A DNA stretch of 24,862 nucleotides from Bacteroidota bacterium (GTDB lineage: Bacteria; Bacteroidota; Bacteroidia; Chitinophagales; Chitinophagaceae): assembly GCA_023440945.1 (NCBI GenBank), contig JAEZRL010000473.1, positions 1 to 24,862 on the forward strand, read 5' to 3'. Positions 9,109-17,638 of this stretch are shown here, in pieces (the stretch's first letter is position 1; each line of letters opens with the position of its first letter). Position numbers and translations under genes: made by a program. The notes below the pieces were generated by a model that saw only the letters and a program-made list of their open reading frames with translations, was not told the origin of the DNA and did no database searches.

Positions 9109-10470
9109 TTAGTTTGGCTTATCTCTTTTAAAAGATGATTTTGGAAGGTTTGGTTGCTTTGTTTGAGTGTACAATTTCGGATCAACCTTCGACGGATCTC
9201 CCTGGTAAACCCAGGTTAGGTTGGTAACGTATTTTTTAAATGCATTATCTACTTCGGCCAAAGAAACTTTTTTCAGATCTTCATTCAGCGTTAGAGTACG
9301 ACGCCAGTTGTTATGCAGCACTTCATCAGAAGCGAGTGATGAAGCAAGTGCACTATTTGTTTCCTGCTTGTAATAATAAGCAGTCACATACGTTGTTTTC
9401 ATATTTTTTACTTCTTCCGGTGTAAAGCCCTGCTTTTTGGTTTTATCCAGCAATTTATCCAAAACCGATATGTATTTATTCGGATCAGTAGTTGACACTA
9501 CGATATTGGCAGAAGGGGTTAATCCACCACTGAAGTAAGTAATCGGCGCATAAGATAAGCCGTTATTTGTACGCACTTCAAGAAAATGACGGTCATAAAA
9601 AATGCGCATTGCAAGAACAAAAGCATTATAATCTGCAGAGCCGGGTTGCGGCGCACCCGTTACCGCCTGTATATAATTTGTTGCAAGTTCTTTTTGTTCT
9701 GATTTAAAGCTTGCTTTTGCAGGTTTATAACTTTCTTTCTTTAGTACAAATGGTTTTCCTTCCGGTACTGTGGTTAAAAAAGAATGGATTTTGTCCTGTA
9801 GAACATCTTTATCAATTTCCCCAACAACAACTATTAACAATCTTGGTTTGGTTAATATTGATTGATAATAACTTTTTGTTTCTTGCGGTGTTAAAGGGCT
9901 TACAGTTTCTTCTGTTCCTTCAGGTGCTTTTGCATAATCCTTTCCGGCAAAAGCGGTTTGCAGGGCTAATTTGCGAATGGCATAATCGGGTTGTGAAGCC
10001 TGTGCCTTCAAATTATTAATTGCATCCTGTTTAATTCTTTCAAACTCTTTTGCATCAAATGCGGGAACAGTTAATGCATCTTTATACAAAGGCCATACTG
10101 CATCAAAATCGCTTTTAATACAATTCATAGTAAAAGATGCATAATCCATTCCGGCATTGCCATACATTTGTGCGCTTACTTTATCCAGTTTGTTTTTAAA
10201 ACTATTTTTATCATCGTTTGCTGTGCCACATTCTGTTAATGCATCAATAGCTAGACTTTCTATACCTGCTTTATCAGCAGGATAATTCTGCACACCGCCT
10301 TTGATGATGGTTTGTATCACTACAATTTCATTGTTGCTTGGCTGAACAATTACTTTAACCCCATCCACCATCATGTCATAAGCTTCTTTTCTTTGCGCAA
10401 AGGGTGAAGTGGAAATAAATACTGCTATAACAGCAGTGATAACATATTTAAAAGAATAGAATGATTTCAT
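9109..10470 (-). CDS. M16 family peptidase, zinc-site-lacking partner subunit
   Basis: 453 residues with a signal peptide (about 1-25, ending SPFAQ). The fold is that of M16B processing-peptidase-like proteins, but where the zinc motif HxxEH should be the protein reads GIESLAID (residues 69-76), so both His and the Glu are gone. The R/Y substrate-binding motif is kept: EVRTNNGLSY, with R300 and Y307. This is the known division of labour in heterodimeric M16B enzymes. It starts 28 bases after the stop of the zinc-site partner, so the two are almost certainly cotranscribed and form a heterodimer in the periplasm. The substrate is unknown. Confidence 0.9.
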   Translation of the reverse strand: MKSFYSFKYVITAVIAVFISTSPFAQRKEAYDMMVDGVKVIVQPSNNEIVVIQTIIKGGVQNYPADKAGIESLAIDALTECGTANDDKNSFKNKLDKVSAQMYGNAGMDYASFTMNCIKSDFDAVWPLYKDALTVPAFDAKEFERIKQDAINNLKAQASQPDYAIRKLALQTAFAGKDYAKAPEGTEETVSPLTPQETKSYYQSILTKPRLLIVVVGEIDKDVLQDKIHSFLTTVPEGKPFVLKKESYKPAKASFKSEQKELATNYIQAVTGAPQPGSADYNAFVLAMRIFYDRHFLEVRTNNGLSYAPITYFSGGLTPSANIVVSTTDPNKYISVLDKLLDKTKKQGFTPEEVKNMKTTYVTAYYYKQETNSALASSLASDEVLHNNWRRTLTLNEDLKKVSLAEVDNAFKKYVTNLTWVYQGDPSKVDPKLYTQTKQPNLPKSSFKRDKPN

Positions 10471-10498
10471 ATAACGGTTTTATAAATGATAAATTAAA

Positions 10499-11854
10499 CT
10501 ATGGTTTGAAGAACGAAGCAACATTCAAAGCCTTACTCATTTCAGGATTGATGATCATTCCAGCTACATAAGGTTTGCCGTTAATGTATTTGTTTATATA
10601 ATTCCTAATATCCTCTCTTGTTATCTTCATACAATCATCAATATAATTCGTACCATAATCCAATGAAGTGCTGCACCAGTAATACGTTAACTGGCTGGCC
10701 AGTGAAGAAGGTTTTTCAGTTTGCCGAATATAATTCCTGCGGATGTTTTCCTTGGCTGTTTGCAATTGTTCATCTGTAAAATAATCATCCTGTGTCCACA
10801 TTGCAATTTGTTTCGCTACTTCATCTTTACATTCTTTCAATTTCTTTGGATTGGGTACGAGAAAAATATTAATCGGGCCAACATGACTTAAAGTTTGATA
10901 ATTGACACCTGCGTAAGTCGCAAGGCCTTTATCTACCAAAGCCTGTTGCCATTTTGAAGAATTCAATCCCAAAACAGTAGAGAAAACATCTGCCGCCACA
11001 GTAGCTGCAGAATCATGAATATAATCTGGCCCTTGCCAATAATATTCTACATAAGGTGTTTGTGCGATAGATGATTCTTTTATAAAATAATCCGTTTTTG
11101 TAAGTGGTGCAAAGTCGGGGATGGGATATTTTTCATGCGGATCAAAACCACTGCTTTCCCAATCACCATAAATTTTTTGTGCGAGATCGAATGCTTCATC
11201 GTGTTTAACATCACCAGCTATAACAAGAATAGAATTATTAGGGAAATAATATTTGTTTTTGATGGTCATCATTTTTTCAGGCGTAGCAGTATTGATCACG
11301 TTGTGATCACCGATGGGATTTTTACGCGTTACTAAATCACCCCATAATTTCTTCTGGCATTCATACCATAACTGGAAACCCGGATCACTTTCTGCTCTTT
11401 GAAATTCACCATCAACAACGGGTCTTTCTTTCTGCATATCTTCCACCCGGTAAATTGGAAAACGAATAGCAGCATTCATAAATTTCAAACCTGCGTCGAG
11501 ACTATCTTTATCAAAAGTGAAAAAATAATTTACTCTTTCTACGTCTGTTGTTCCATTCCATATTGCACCTAATTCCTGTGTACGTTTTAAAAATTTCTCC
11601 TGTGTAGGATAATCTCTGTTTGCTTTAAAAAACATGTGTTCAAACAAATGTGATAAACCGCTGTACTCAGGTCCTTCCGTATAGGCACCATTCTTAACAG
11701 CGATCTCGATAGTAGCGAGCGGAACTTTGTTGTTTTCGATTACAACCACCTCAAGACCGTTATTTAATTTTTTCCAGAAATACCCTTCGGGCAAATGTGG
11801 CTGGCCCAAAGCAAAAACAGGCATAAGCAGTAAAAACCATTTTAGTGATTTCAT
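10499..11854 (-). CDS. M16 family zinc metallopeptidase, catalytic subunit
   Basis: 451 residues with a signal peptide (about 1-17, ending FALGQ). The zinc site is complete: HLFEH at 69-73, and the distal Glu150 exactly 76 residues after His73, the HxxEHx76E signature of M16. The R/Y motif of the second domain is degenerate here (DKGLATYAG), while the downstream gene keeps it. The pair therefore looks obligate: this subunit cuts, the other helps bind. It probably acts in the periplasm on peptides or small unfolded proteins. The gene lies downstream of a TonB-dependent receptor on the same strand, with a terminator-like hairpin between them. Confidence 0.93.
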   Translation of the reverse strand: MKSLKWFLLLMPVFALGQPHLPEGYFWKKLNNGLEVVVIENNKVPLATIEIAVKNGAYTEGPEYSGLSHLFEHMFFKANRDYPTQEKFLKRTQELGAIWNGTTDVERVNYFFTFDKDSLDAGLKFMNAAIRFPIYRVEDMQKERPVVDGEFQRAESDPGFQLWYECQKKLWGDLVTRKNPIGDHNVINTATPEKMMTIKNKYYFPNNSILVIAGDVKHDEAFDLAQKIYGDWESSGFDPHEKYPIPDFAPLTKTDYFIKESSIAQTPYVEYYWQGPDYIHDSAATVAADVFSTVLGLNSSKWQQALVDKGLATYAGVNYQTLSHVGPINIFLVPNPKKLKECKDEVAKQIAMWTQDDYFTDEQLQTAKENIRRNYIRQTEKPSSLASQLTYYWCSTSLDYGTNYIDDCMKITREDIRNYINKYINGKPYVAGMIINPEMSKALNVASFFKP

Positions 11855-12000
11855 GTATGTTTTGGTTTAATTTGATGGTTTAGTTTCGGCTGACGAAGCA
11901 CATCAACCCATAGAATTTTCATCATGAAAATTAATCAAATTTCCTTCGCTTTAAAAAGTTTCGGGATCAGCGATAAAAAAGCCTTGTTAATTGGAAATAA

Positions 12001-12029
12001 AAAAGCCGCTCCGAAAGGAAACGGCTTTT
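12001..12029 (-). terminator. Hairpin terminator after the TonB-dependent receptor
   Basis: AAAAGCCG (12001-12008) pairs with CGGCTTTT (12022-12029). A nested TCC/GGA stem closes a GAAA tetraloop on the plus strand. On the minus strand the stem runs into T-rich sequence. It sits 18 bases past the receptor stop, separating the receptor from the M16 pair. Confidence 0.72.
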
Positions 12030-12046
12030 ATCATCAGTTGAAATTC

Positions 12047-15000
12047 TTAGAAAATATAACGAAGGCCTAACTGCATTCCCCATGTGCTTGAGGTGCTTAA
12101 TGTATTTTGGATAGCCTGAGTCGCTAAATTATCTCCTGATTGAGACATGTTATAGGTTGGCTGCCCATTTACAATACCTGCGAACTTTAATGGATTATTG
12201 ATTGTGTATTGCTTTAAAATACCCCAGTTCCTGTTTAGGAGATTGGGCAGGTTAAGCACATCTACACTGAACTGGATCGTGTTTCTTTTTTTGTTCTCGC
12301 CTACATTTATATAAAAATCCTGCAGAAAACGAGCGTCAAGCCTGCTGTACCAGGGTAATAATGCTGCATTTCTTTGGGCATATTCACCTCTGTGATTTTT
12401 TAGATATTTAGAACTGTTAACGAATTGATCGTAAGCTGCCTGCTGCTGCGCTACTGAAAACAGAACATTGTTGTTTTTATCTTTTATATCAGTAAAAGGA
12501 ACATCAGCACCACTTGCATAAATATACATAAGGTCAGTTGAGCTATTACCATCACCATTCAAATCGCCATTGATAATATAACTGTAATTACTTAAGGCTG
12601 TTCCTGGATTACCCGTTTGAGATGAGCCGCTGTAAAAGAGTGATAGAGTGCTTGCGAAATGGTTTGCATATTCTTTCCTGTAAGATATGCTTGCCACTAC
12701 ACGATGCGGAATAGAATAAGCAGAATAACCGAGCTCAACATCATTTGAAGTTCCAACATTTGGATTGGAGTTCCATGCTGAAGTAGCTTGCGAACCCGGG
12801 TTAGCCGTAACTTCCTTTGACTGCATGAATGTGTAAGCAATTGAACCAAATAAACCATTGGAAAAGTTCTTTACTATTTGTGCTGTTAAAGAATAAGAAT
12901 AACCTTTTTTGGTATTTTCCAAGGCAATGGCTGTATAAGCTGAAGGTTTGTTCGGATCGCCATACGTATAATAATAACGGTCTCCAAATGGCTCACTGTA
13001 ATATGGCCTTGTATCAGTACCTGTTGATGTTGTATTTAGTGACCCTGCCAATGTAGCATCAGGCGCTTTCAAATTGGTATTACGCATTTTAACCGCGTTG
13101 ATATCCTTTGTGTATAATGCTTCCAATGTTACAATAAAACCTTTGCCAAGGTTTTTATCTACAGCAAGGTTTGTTCTGAACACCTGCGGAAATTTAAAAT
13201 CTCTGTCAATTACAACAAAAGAACTTGGTGCAGTGGTAGCAGGGGTGGTTGGAAATTTATTTTGGTATGCAGATGGATCTGGATTGAAAGTGTACTGTGC
13301 CAATTCAGTCGGGTCAGTAACTTTTACACTTGCCTGGTACATACCGCTGTTGGTTGGCATGTTGGTTAAGAATACAAACGGAATTCTTCCTGTAAACAAG
13401 CCGGTTCCACCTCGAACGATAAGCGATTTATCGCCATGAGCATCCCATCTAAAACCAACTCTTGGTGAAAGCAATACTCTTGTTTTCGGCCATTTTCCGG
13501 TGTTGTAGTGCGTAAGATTACCATCCGCATCAGGCAAAGAAAGAGCAGTAATCGCAGGATTTTCCAATGGTTGGTCACCATAGATCGGCATATCCGCTCT
13601 TATACCAACTGTTATTTTCCATTTGTTATTTGGCACAAATTCATCCTGCACATAAATACCTAACTGTCCAAGTTTCATGTTAGCTGAATAAACAGCACTT
13701 TCTCCCGGAACGAGTGAATAGGTATAAGCATAATAAACGGGGGGAGCACCTGTAATGAAATCATTCAAAGTGTTATAAGCATAATAACTTGCGCTACCCG
13801 GCATGAACATGTTACCCACTTTTTGATGCTCGTAACTACCACCTGCGGTAATAGTGTGTTTGCCTGCATAATAGGTGTAGTTATCTATAATACTGAAAAT
13901 GTTATTGATAACATCATTATTATTAGTGAAAGGATCAGTGCCTGCACTCAGATAATTTCCTCCTTCGCCATTAAAAATATCAATGGTAGGAAAAGCTTGT
14001 CCGCCGGGAATGGTGCGAGTATCCCTGATTTTTGTATAAGTAAGTAAGAATTGATTGGACATCCTTCCCTGGAAATTACTGTTTAATTCCAGTGTTGCTG
14101 TTTTTACCACATCTTCAAAACCATAATTTGAATTGGCAAAAGAAGCAGAATTAGTACTGAAGCGATTATTTGGTAAACGGGAAAGCGTATTCGTTTGTCC
14201 CGTAACTCTAAAGCCACCGCCGTTGGGAACACTTGTACCATTAAGTTGCTGATCGTTGGTTCCTTTAAAATCGCTGTACTTCAAAGTGAGTTTGTGAACT
14301 CGGCTAATGTTCCAGTCAATCTTTGCCAGTATCTTATGATTTTTTGTCTGGAAGTTGGGAAAGTTATCATAAGCACCTGTTTCATAATTGTATTTACTCC
14401 TTAAAAAGTCTGATAATTTCTTCAATGAATCAACGGGCGTAGAAGATACATTTCCTGAACCTGAACCGCCTGTTGGTGAATAAGGAACTCCTGGTCTTGA
14501 ACCTTTTTCATATTCACCATTGATAAAGAAGAATAATTTGTTTTTGATGATGGGTCCGCCCAAGCTTCCACCAAAAACCTGGTTCTTTTGAGGTTGTGCT
14601 GTTATTTTCTGATCGCCAACCCTTGCGCCGTTGAAAGTTTCATCACGGTAATAACTGTAAGCGGTACCATGAAAAGTGTTGGTTCCACTTTTTGTAACCG
14701 CATTGATGCCAGCACCTGTAAACCCTGATTGACGTACATCATAGGGTGCAATATTTACAGAAATTTCATCATAAGCATCGAGAGAAATGGGTTGTGCACC
14801 ACCACCTGGCAATGGATCGCTGCTCAAACCAAAGTTATTGTTAAGATTCGCTCCATCAACCTGTAAATTATTCAGCCTTGCATCTCTCCCCGCAAAATTA
14901 TTTCCGTTGGATTGCGGTGTAAGTCTTGTAAAATCAGTAATACTGCGGGAAATCGTAGGCAAAGAAGATAATTGCCTTGTGGTAATAGTTGTAGCTGCAC

Positions 15001-15397
15001 CGGTTTTTTCAACCGCAGCACGCCGCGCAGTGCTTCTTACCACCACACCTTGCGTAATGGTTACGCCTTCGCTTAACGTCGCATTAATGTTGTAAGGTTC
15101 GCCTAAAACCAATGTTATGTCGTTAAGAGTGTCGGTTGCATAGCCCACATATTCTATTTTAACCTGGTACGGCCCGCCTACTCTTAATCCCGGTAAATTA
15201 AATACGCCGCCATTTCTTGAAATAGTCGTGTAAACCGTTCCGGACGGCAGATGTGTTGCCGTAACTGTGGCGCCTTCCAATGGTTGCCCTGAAGCTGTTT
15301 TTGCTGTTCCCGTTATGTTACTTGTGGTAACCTGCGCCATCAAAAACACGGGTAAAAACATCATCAAAATCACCGGAAAAAACCTCTTGTAAAACAT
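12047..15397 (-). CDS. TonB-dependent receptor, Oar-like, with N-terminal carboxypeptidase-regulatory-like domain
   Basis: 1116 residues. A signal peptide ends at about residue 22 (FLMAQ). Residues 25-110 form a carboxypeptidase-regulatory-like beta sandwich (GTAKTASGQPLEGATVTA). The plug domain follows, with TRLTPQSNGNNFAGRDARL and GAGINAVTKSGTNTFHG, then a long outer-membrane beta barrel ending in LGLRYIF; the terminal Phe is the usual barrel-assembly signal. This layout matches Oar-like TonB receptors rather than the SusC type: no SusD gene is adjacent. Its cargo is unknown; Myxococcus Oar is needed for export of the protease PopC. A DLNGDGNSSTD stretch looks like a calcium-binding loop and is, as I recall, common in this group. 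The gene diverges from ribBA. Confidence 0.9.
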   Translation of the reverse strand: MFYKRFFPVILMMFLPVFLMAQVTTSNITGTAKTASGQPLEGATVTATHLPSGTVYTTISRNGGVFNLPGLRVGGPYQVKIEYVGYATDTLNDITLVLGEPYNINATLSEGVTITQGVVVRSTARRAAVEKTGAATTITTRQLSSLPTISRSITDFTRLTPQSNGNNFAGRDARLNNLQVDGANLNNNFGLSSDPLPGGGAQPISLDAYDEISVNIAPYDVRQSGFTGAGINAVTKSGTNTFHGTAYSYYRDETFNGARVGDQKITAQPQKNQVFGGSLGGPIIKNKLFFFINGEYEKGSRPGVPYSPTGGSGSGNVSSTPVDSLKKLSDFLRSKYNYETGAYDNFPNFQTKNHKILAKIDWNISRVHKLTLKYSDFKGTNDQQLNGTSVPNGGGFRVTGQTNTLSRLPNNRFSTNSASFANSNYGFEDVVKTATLELNSNFQGRMSNQFLLTYTKIRDTRTIPGGQAFPTIDIFNGEGGNYLSAGTDPFTNNNDVINNIFSIIDNYTYYAGKHTITAGGSYEHQKVGNMFMPGSASYYAYNTLNDFITGAPPVYYAYTYSLVPGESAVYSANMKLGQLGIYVQDEFVPNNKWKITVGIRADMPIYGDQPLENPAITALSLPDADGNLTHYNTGKWPKTRVLLSPRVGFRWDAHGDKSLIVRGGTGLFTGRIPFVFLTNMPTNSGMYQASVKVTDPTELAQYTFNPDPSAYQNKFPTTPATTAPSSFVVIDRDFKFPQVFRTNLAVDKNLGKGFIVTLEALYTKDINAVKMRNTNLKAPDATLAGSLNTTSTGTDTRPYYSEPFGDRYYYTYGDPNKPSAYTAIALENTKKGYSYSLTAQIVKNFSNGLFGSIAYTFMQSKEVTANPGSQATSAWNSNPNVGTSNDVELGYSAYSIPHRVVASISYRKEYANHFASTLSLFYSGSSQTGNPGTALSNYSYIINGDLNGDGNSSTDLMYIYASGADVPFTDIKDKNNNVLFSVAQQQAAYDQFVNSSKYLKNHRGEYAQRNAALLPWYSRLDARFLQDFYINVGENKKRNTIQFSVDVLNLPNLLNRNWGILKQYTINNPLKFAGIVNGQPTYNMSQSGDNLATQAIQNTLSTSSTWGMQLGLRYIF

Positions 15398-15407
15398 ATT
15401 TGTTAAT

Positions 15408-15421
15408 TTTTTTGCAAAGAA
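15408..15421 (-). promoter_or_regulatory. TTTGC element shared with the aminotransferase upstream region
   Basis: On the minus strand TTCTTTGCAAAAAA lies about 10 bases before the receptor start. The identical 14 bases occur at 8913-8926, upstream of the aminotransferase. TTTG near the start fits the Bacteroidota -7 element, though the TA half is not ideally spaced. Confidence 0.3.
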
Positions 15422-15556
15422 ACTAAATAATCAGGATTCGTTTTTGAACTTTTATTAACGAATTATTATTTCTATTGAAAATTATTTAGTTATCTAAAAA
15501 TTTTGCAATACCACTTAAACAGAATATCGAAATGACGAAATACGAAGGCTTACCTG

Positions 15557-15564
15557 TAATTTTG
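15557..15564 (+). promoter_or_regulatory. Bacteroidota -7 element for ribBA
   Basis: TAATTTTG followed by C, 16 bases before the ribBA start, matches the TAnnTTTG consensus. No convincing TTG is seen at the -33 position. No FMN riboswitch is recognisable upstream. Confidence 0.4.
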
Positions 15565-15580
15565 CAGTAATAATTTTTTT

Positions 15581-16792
15581 ATGTTAGATACTATTGAAAG
15601 TGCGATAGAGGATATAAAAAAGGGAAAACTGGTAATAGTGGTGGACGATGAAGATCGTGAAAATGAGGGCGATTTTGTTACGGCTGCAAGAAATGTAACC
15701 CCTGAAATTATCAATTTCATGAGTAAGGAAGGCCGGGGTTTGATCTGTGTGCCCATAACAGAAGAACGTGCTGATGAACTGCAACTTGACCTCATGGTAA
15801 ATAATAATACGGCACTCCACGGAACTCCTTTTACTGTAAGTGTTGACTTATTAGGCAATGGCTGCACAACCGGCATCAGTGCGCAGGACAGGGCGAAAAC
15901 TGTTAAAGCTTTAATTGATCCACAAACAAAACCGGCAGATCTTGGAAGACCGGGGCATATCTTTCCACTACGCGCAAAAAGCGGCGGCGTTTTAAGAAGA
16001 ACGGGTCATACAGAAGCTACGGTAGATTTAGCTCGTCTTGCAGGCTTTGAAGCTGCAGGGGTTTTGGTAGAAATTATGAATGAAGATGGCTCAATGTCAA
16101 GGCTTCCCCAGTTGAGAGAGATAGCGGATAAGTTTGACCTGAAAATTGTTTCAATAAAAGATCTTATTGAATACAGATTAAAGATGGATTCCCTGATAGA
16201 AGAAGTGGTGCGTGTGGAAATGCCAACGAAGTACGGACATTTCAAACTTGTTTCTTTTAAAGAGAAAAATACCAATAATGAACATTTGGCCTTAATAAAA
16301 GGAGAATGGGAAAAAGATGAGCCAGTTCTTACACGTGTTCACTCTAGTTGTTTTACCGGGGATATTTTAGGAAGTTTCCGTTGCGATTGTGGCGAGCAGT
16401 TACACAAAGCGATGCAAATGGTAGAAGCGGAAGGTAAAGGCATTATTGTTTACATGAACCAGGAAGGCCGTGGCATTGGCTTGATGAATAAATTAAAAGC
16501 GTATAAACTGCAGGAAGAAGGGATGGATACCGTTGAGGCTAACATTCATCTCGGCTTTGGAATGGATGAACGGGATTATGGTGTAGGTGCGCAAATTCTT
16601 CGTTATCTTGGTGTTACCAAGTTGCGTTTAATGAGCAATAATCCTCGTAAAAGAGCCGGACTGAAAGGTTATGGTTTAGAAATTGTTGATATTGTTCCAA
16701 TAGAAATTCCACCAAATTTATACAACGAAAAATATCTTCGTACAAAAAGAGATAAACTGGGTCATGAGATCCTTTCAAAAGTAAAAGAATAA
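15581..16792 (+). CDS. ribBA: Bifunctional 3,4-dihydroxy-2-butanone 4-phosphate synthase / GTP cyclohydrolase II
   Basis: 403 residues, a fusion common in bacteria. Residues 1-200 are RibB, which makes the four-carbon riboflavin precursor from ribulose 5-phosphate: the acidic loop DDEDRENEGDF (22-32) binds metal, and RRTGHTEATVDLARLAG (139-155) holds catalytic residues. Residues 206-403 are RibA, which opens GTP: the zinc cysteines are C257, C268 and C270 (SSCFTGDILGSFRCDCGEQL), and YMNQEGRGIGL (291-301) is the catalytic loop. Both halves look intact. The gene stands alone, 184 bases from the divergent receptor gene, and is followed by a strong hairpin. Confidence 0.97.
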   Translation: MLDTIESAIEDIKKGKLVIVVDDEDRENEGDFVTAARNVTPEIINFMSKEGRGLICVPITEERADELQLDLMVNNNTALHGTPFTVSVDLLGNGCTTGISAQDRAKTVKALIDPQTKPADLGRPGHIFPLRAKSGGVLRRTGHTEATVDLARLAGFEAAGVLVEIMNEDGSMSRLPQLREIADKFDLKIVSIKDLIEYRLKMDSLIEEVVRVEMPTKYGHFKLVSFKEKNTNNEHLALIKGEWEKDEPVLTRVHSSCFTGDILGSFRCDCGEQLHKAMQMVEAEGKGIIVYMNQEGRGIGLMNKLKAYKLQEEGMDTVEANIHLGFGMDERDYGVGAQILRYLGVTKLRLMSNNPRKRAGLKGYGLEIVDIVPIEIPPNLYNEKYLRTKRDKLGHEILSKVKE

Positions 16793-16817
16793 TAAGGTTT
16801 AAGTATCCTGATAAGAT

Positions 16818-16857
16818 TAAGGTTGTAATGCAAATTCTATCTGCTATTACAACCTTA
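16818..16857 (+). terminator. ribBA terminator
   Basis: A 12-bp stem, TAAGGTTGTAAT with ATTACAACCTTA, encloses a 16-base loop and is followed by a T-rich run (TTTATTTAG). It starts 26 bases after the ribBA stop. Confidence 0.75.
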
Positions 16858-16891
16858 TTTATTTAGTAGTTTTGAACGAAGCTGATTAATC

Positions 16892-17118
16892 CTAATAGTT
16901 AAGACTCACTTTTATTCCATCAGGACTGTTTGCAAAGCCAGGATATAATGTTTTTGATGATTCATCCCAGGATGTATCCACATCATTTATAACATTGCCT
17001 TTACTACCCCTAACAACTGTTTTTGTTGGTTTGAAGGAAGCAAATGCGCATACTGTTATTTGTGTTAATAGGACTTTTAGCAATGAATGAATAGGTTTTG
17101 CCGTCTGTTTTTCTTCAT
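16892..17118 (-). pseudogene. Possible small protein gene broken by loss of a 4-bp repeat unit
   Basis: From the ATG at 17116-17118 the frame reads MKKNRRQNLFIHC and stops. The sequence at the break is two tandem ATTC units followed by ATT. A third ATTC unit would join this start to the frame that stays open to 16892 (SLLKVLLTQITVCAF, ending in GIKVSLNY), giving 76 residues. The joined N terminus has a basic head and a moderately hydrophobic stretch, like a weak signal peptide. Without the joining, the open frame has only a TTG start at 17081-17083. I do not recognise the family and no homologue is known to me. It may be non-coding. It lies in the 475-base stretch between ribBA and the next gene, which otherwise holds only the ribBA terminator and AT-rich sequence. 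Confidence 0.3.
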
Positions 17119-17267
17119 AAATTCTTGCTTTGCGGTGTTTAAATAAGCATTATCAACAACAGAATAATTCCTTATTTAATATTTCTTTTTGAAACGACCT
17201 TTAAACTGGCATAGTTTTTAAACTTTATAAGCATAACTAATTTGTTTAATCTTAAAACTTATTTATT

Positions 17268-17501
17268 ATGCCAATAGGTGATACAATAGGAAGCCAGGGA
17301 CTTACACAAGGTGGTCCAAATCTCGGAGATGATAACAGTCGTCCGCTTCCAAAAGTGGAGCAGAATGAAACAACAAATGTTGGCCCTTCTGCTACAAAAA
17401 AAGATAAAGATGAAGATAAAAAAAATGATGATGCAGCAATAGATCAGCCACCTCATTTTACTACACAGTCAGGTGATCCGAATGAAACAGGGAGATCCTG
17501 A
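17268..17501 (+). CDS. Small disordered hypothetical protein
   Basis: 77 residues with no Cys, Trp or Tyr and almost no hydrophobic residues. The N-terminal half is rich in Gly, Asn and Pro; the middle is a charged block, TKKDKDEDKKNDDAA. There is no signal peptide or membrane segment, so it is expected to be a soluble, intrinsically disordered cytoplasmic protein. I do not recognise the family. A clear intrinsic terminator 20 bases after the stop, an AT-rich 5' region and a clean ATG support a real, separately expressed gene. Confidence 0.6.
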   Translation: MPIGDTIGSQGLTQGGPNLGDDNSRPLPKVEQNETTNVGPSATKKDKDEDKKNDDAAIDQPPHFTTQSGDPNETGRS

Positions 17502-17521
17502 TAAAACACAAAAAGAATTTT

Positions 17522-17551
17522 AAAAAGAGTCTTGCTACAGGCTCTTTTTTT
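17522..17551 (+). terminator. Intrinsic terminator of the small disordered protein gene
   Basis: AAAAAGAGTC pairs with GGCTCTTTTT around an eight-base loop (TTGCTACA), with one T-G pair, and runs into a seven-T tract. It lies 20 bases after the stop codon. Confidence 0.8.
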
Positions 17552-17638
17552 ATAAGATGACTCTTTTCAACTTTTCATTACTATTTTCCTTCAATCACAT
17601 TCTTATCGAAATAAAAAACCACCTATTATCTTCGTATT

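Noticed and set aside
12047..15397. SusC-type polysaccharide uptake locus
   Set aside because: No SusD-like lipoprotein or glycoside hydrolase is adjacent, and the receptor has the Oar-like layout.
15398..15580. Possible FMN riboswitch upstream of ribBA
   Set aside because: The conserved RFN-element sequence blocks are not present in the divergent gap; only a -7 promoter element is seen.
15581..16792. RibB-RibA fusion as a novelty
   Set aside because: The RibBA fusion is widespread in bacteria and both halves have normal motifs.
17259..17456. Minus-strand open frame opposite the small disordered protein gene
   Set aside because: It is a frame shadow: its residues come from the antisense of Lys/Asp-rich codons, and it overlaps a better-supported gene with its own terminator.
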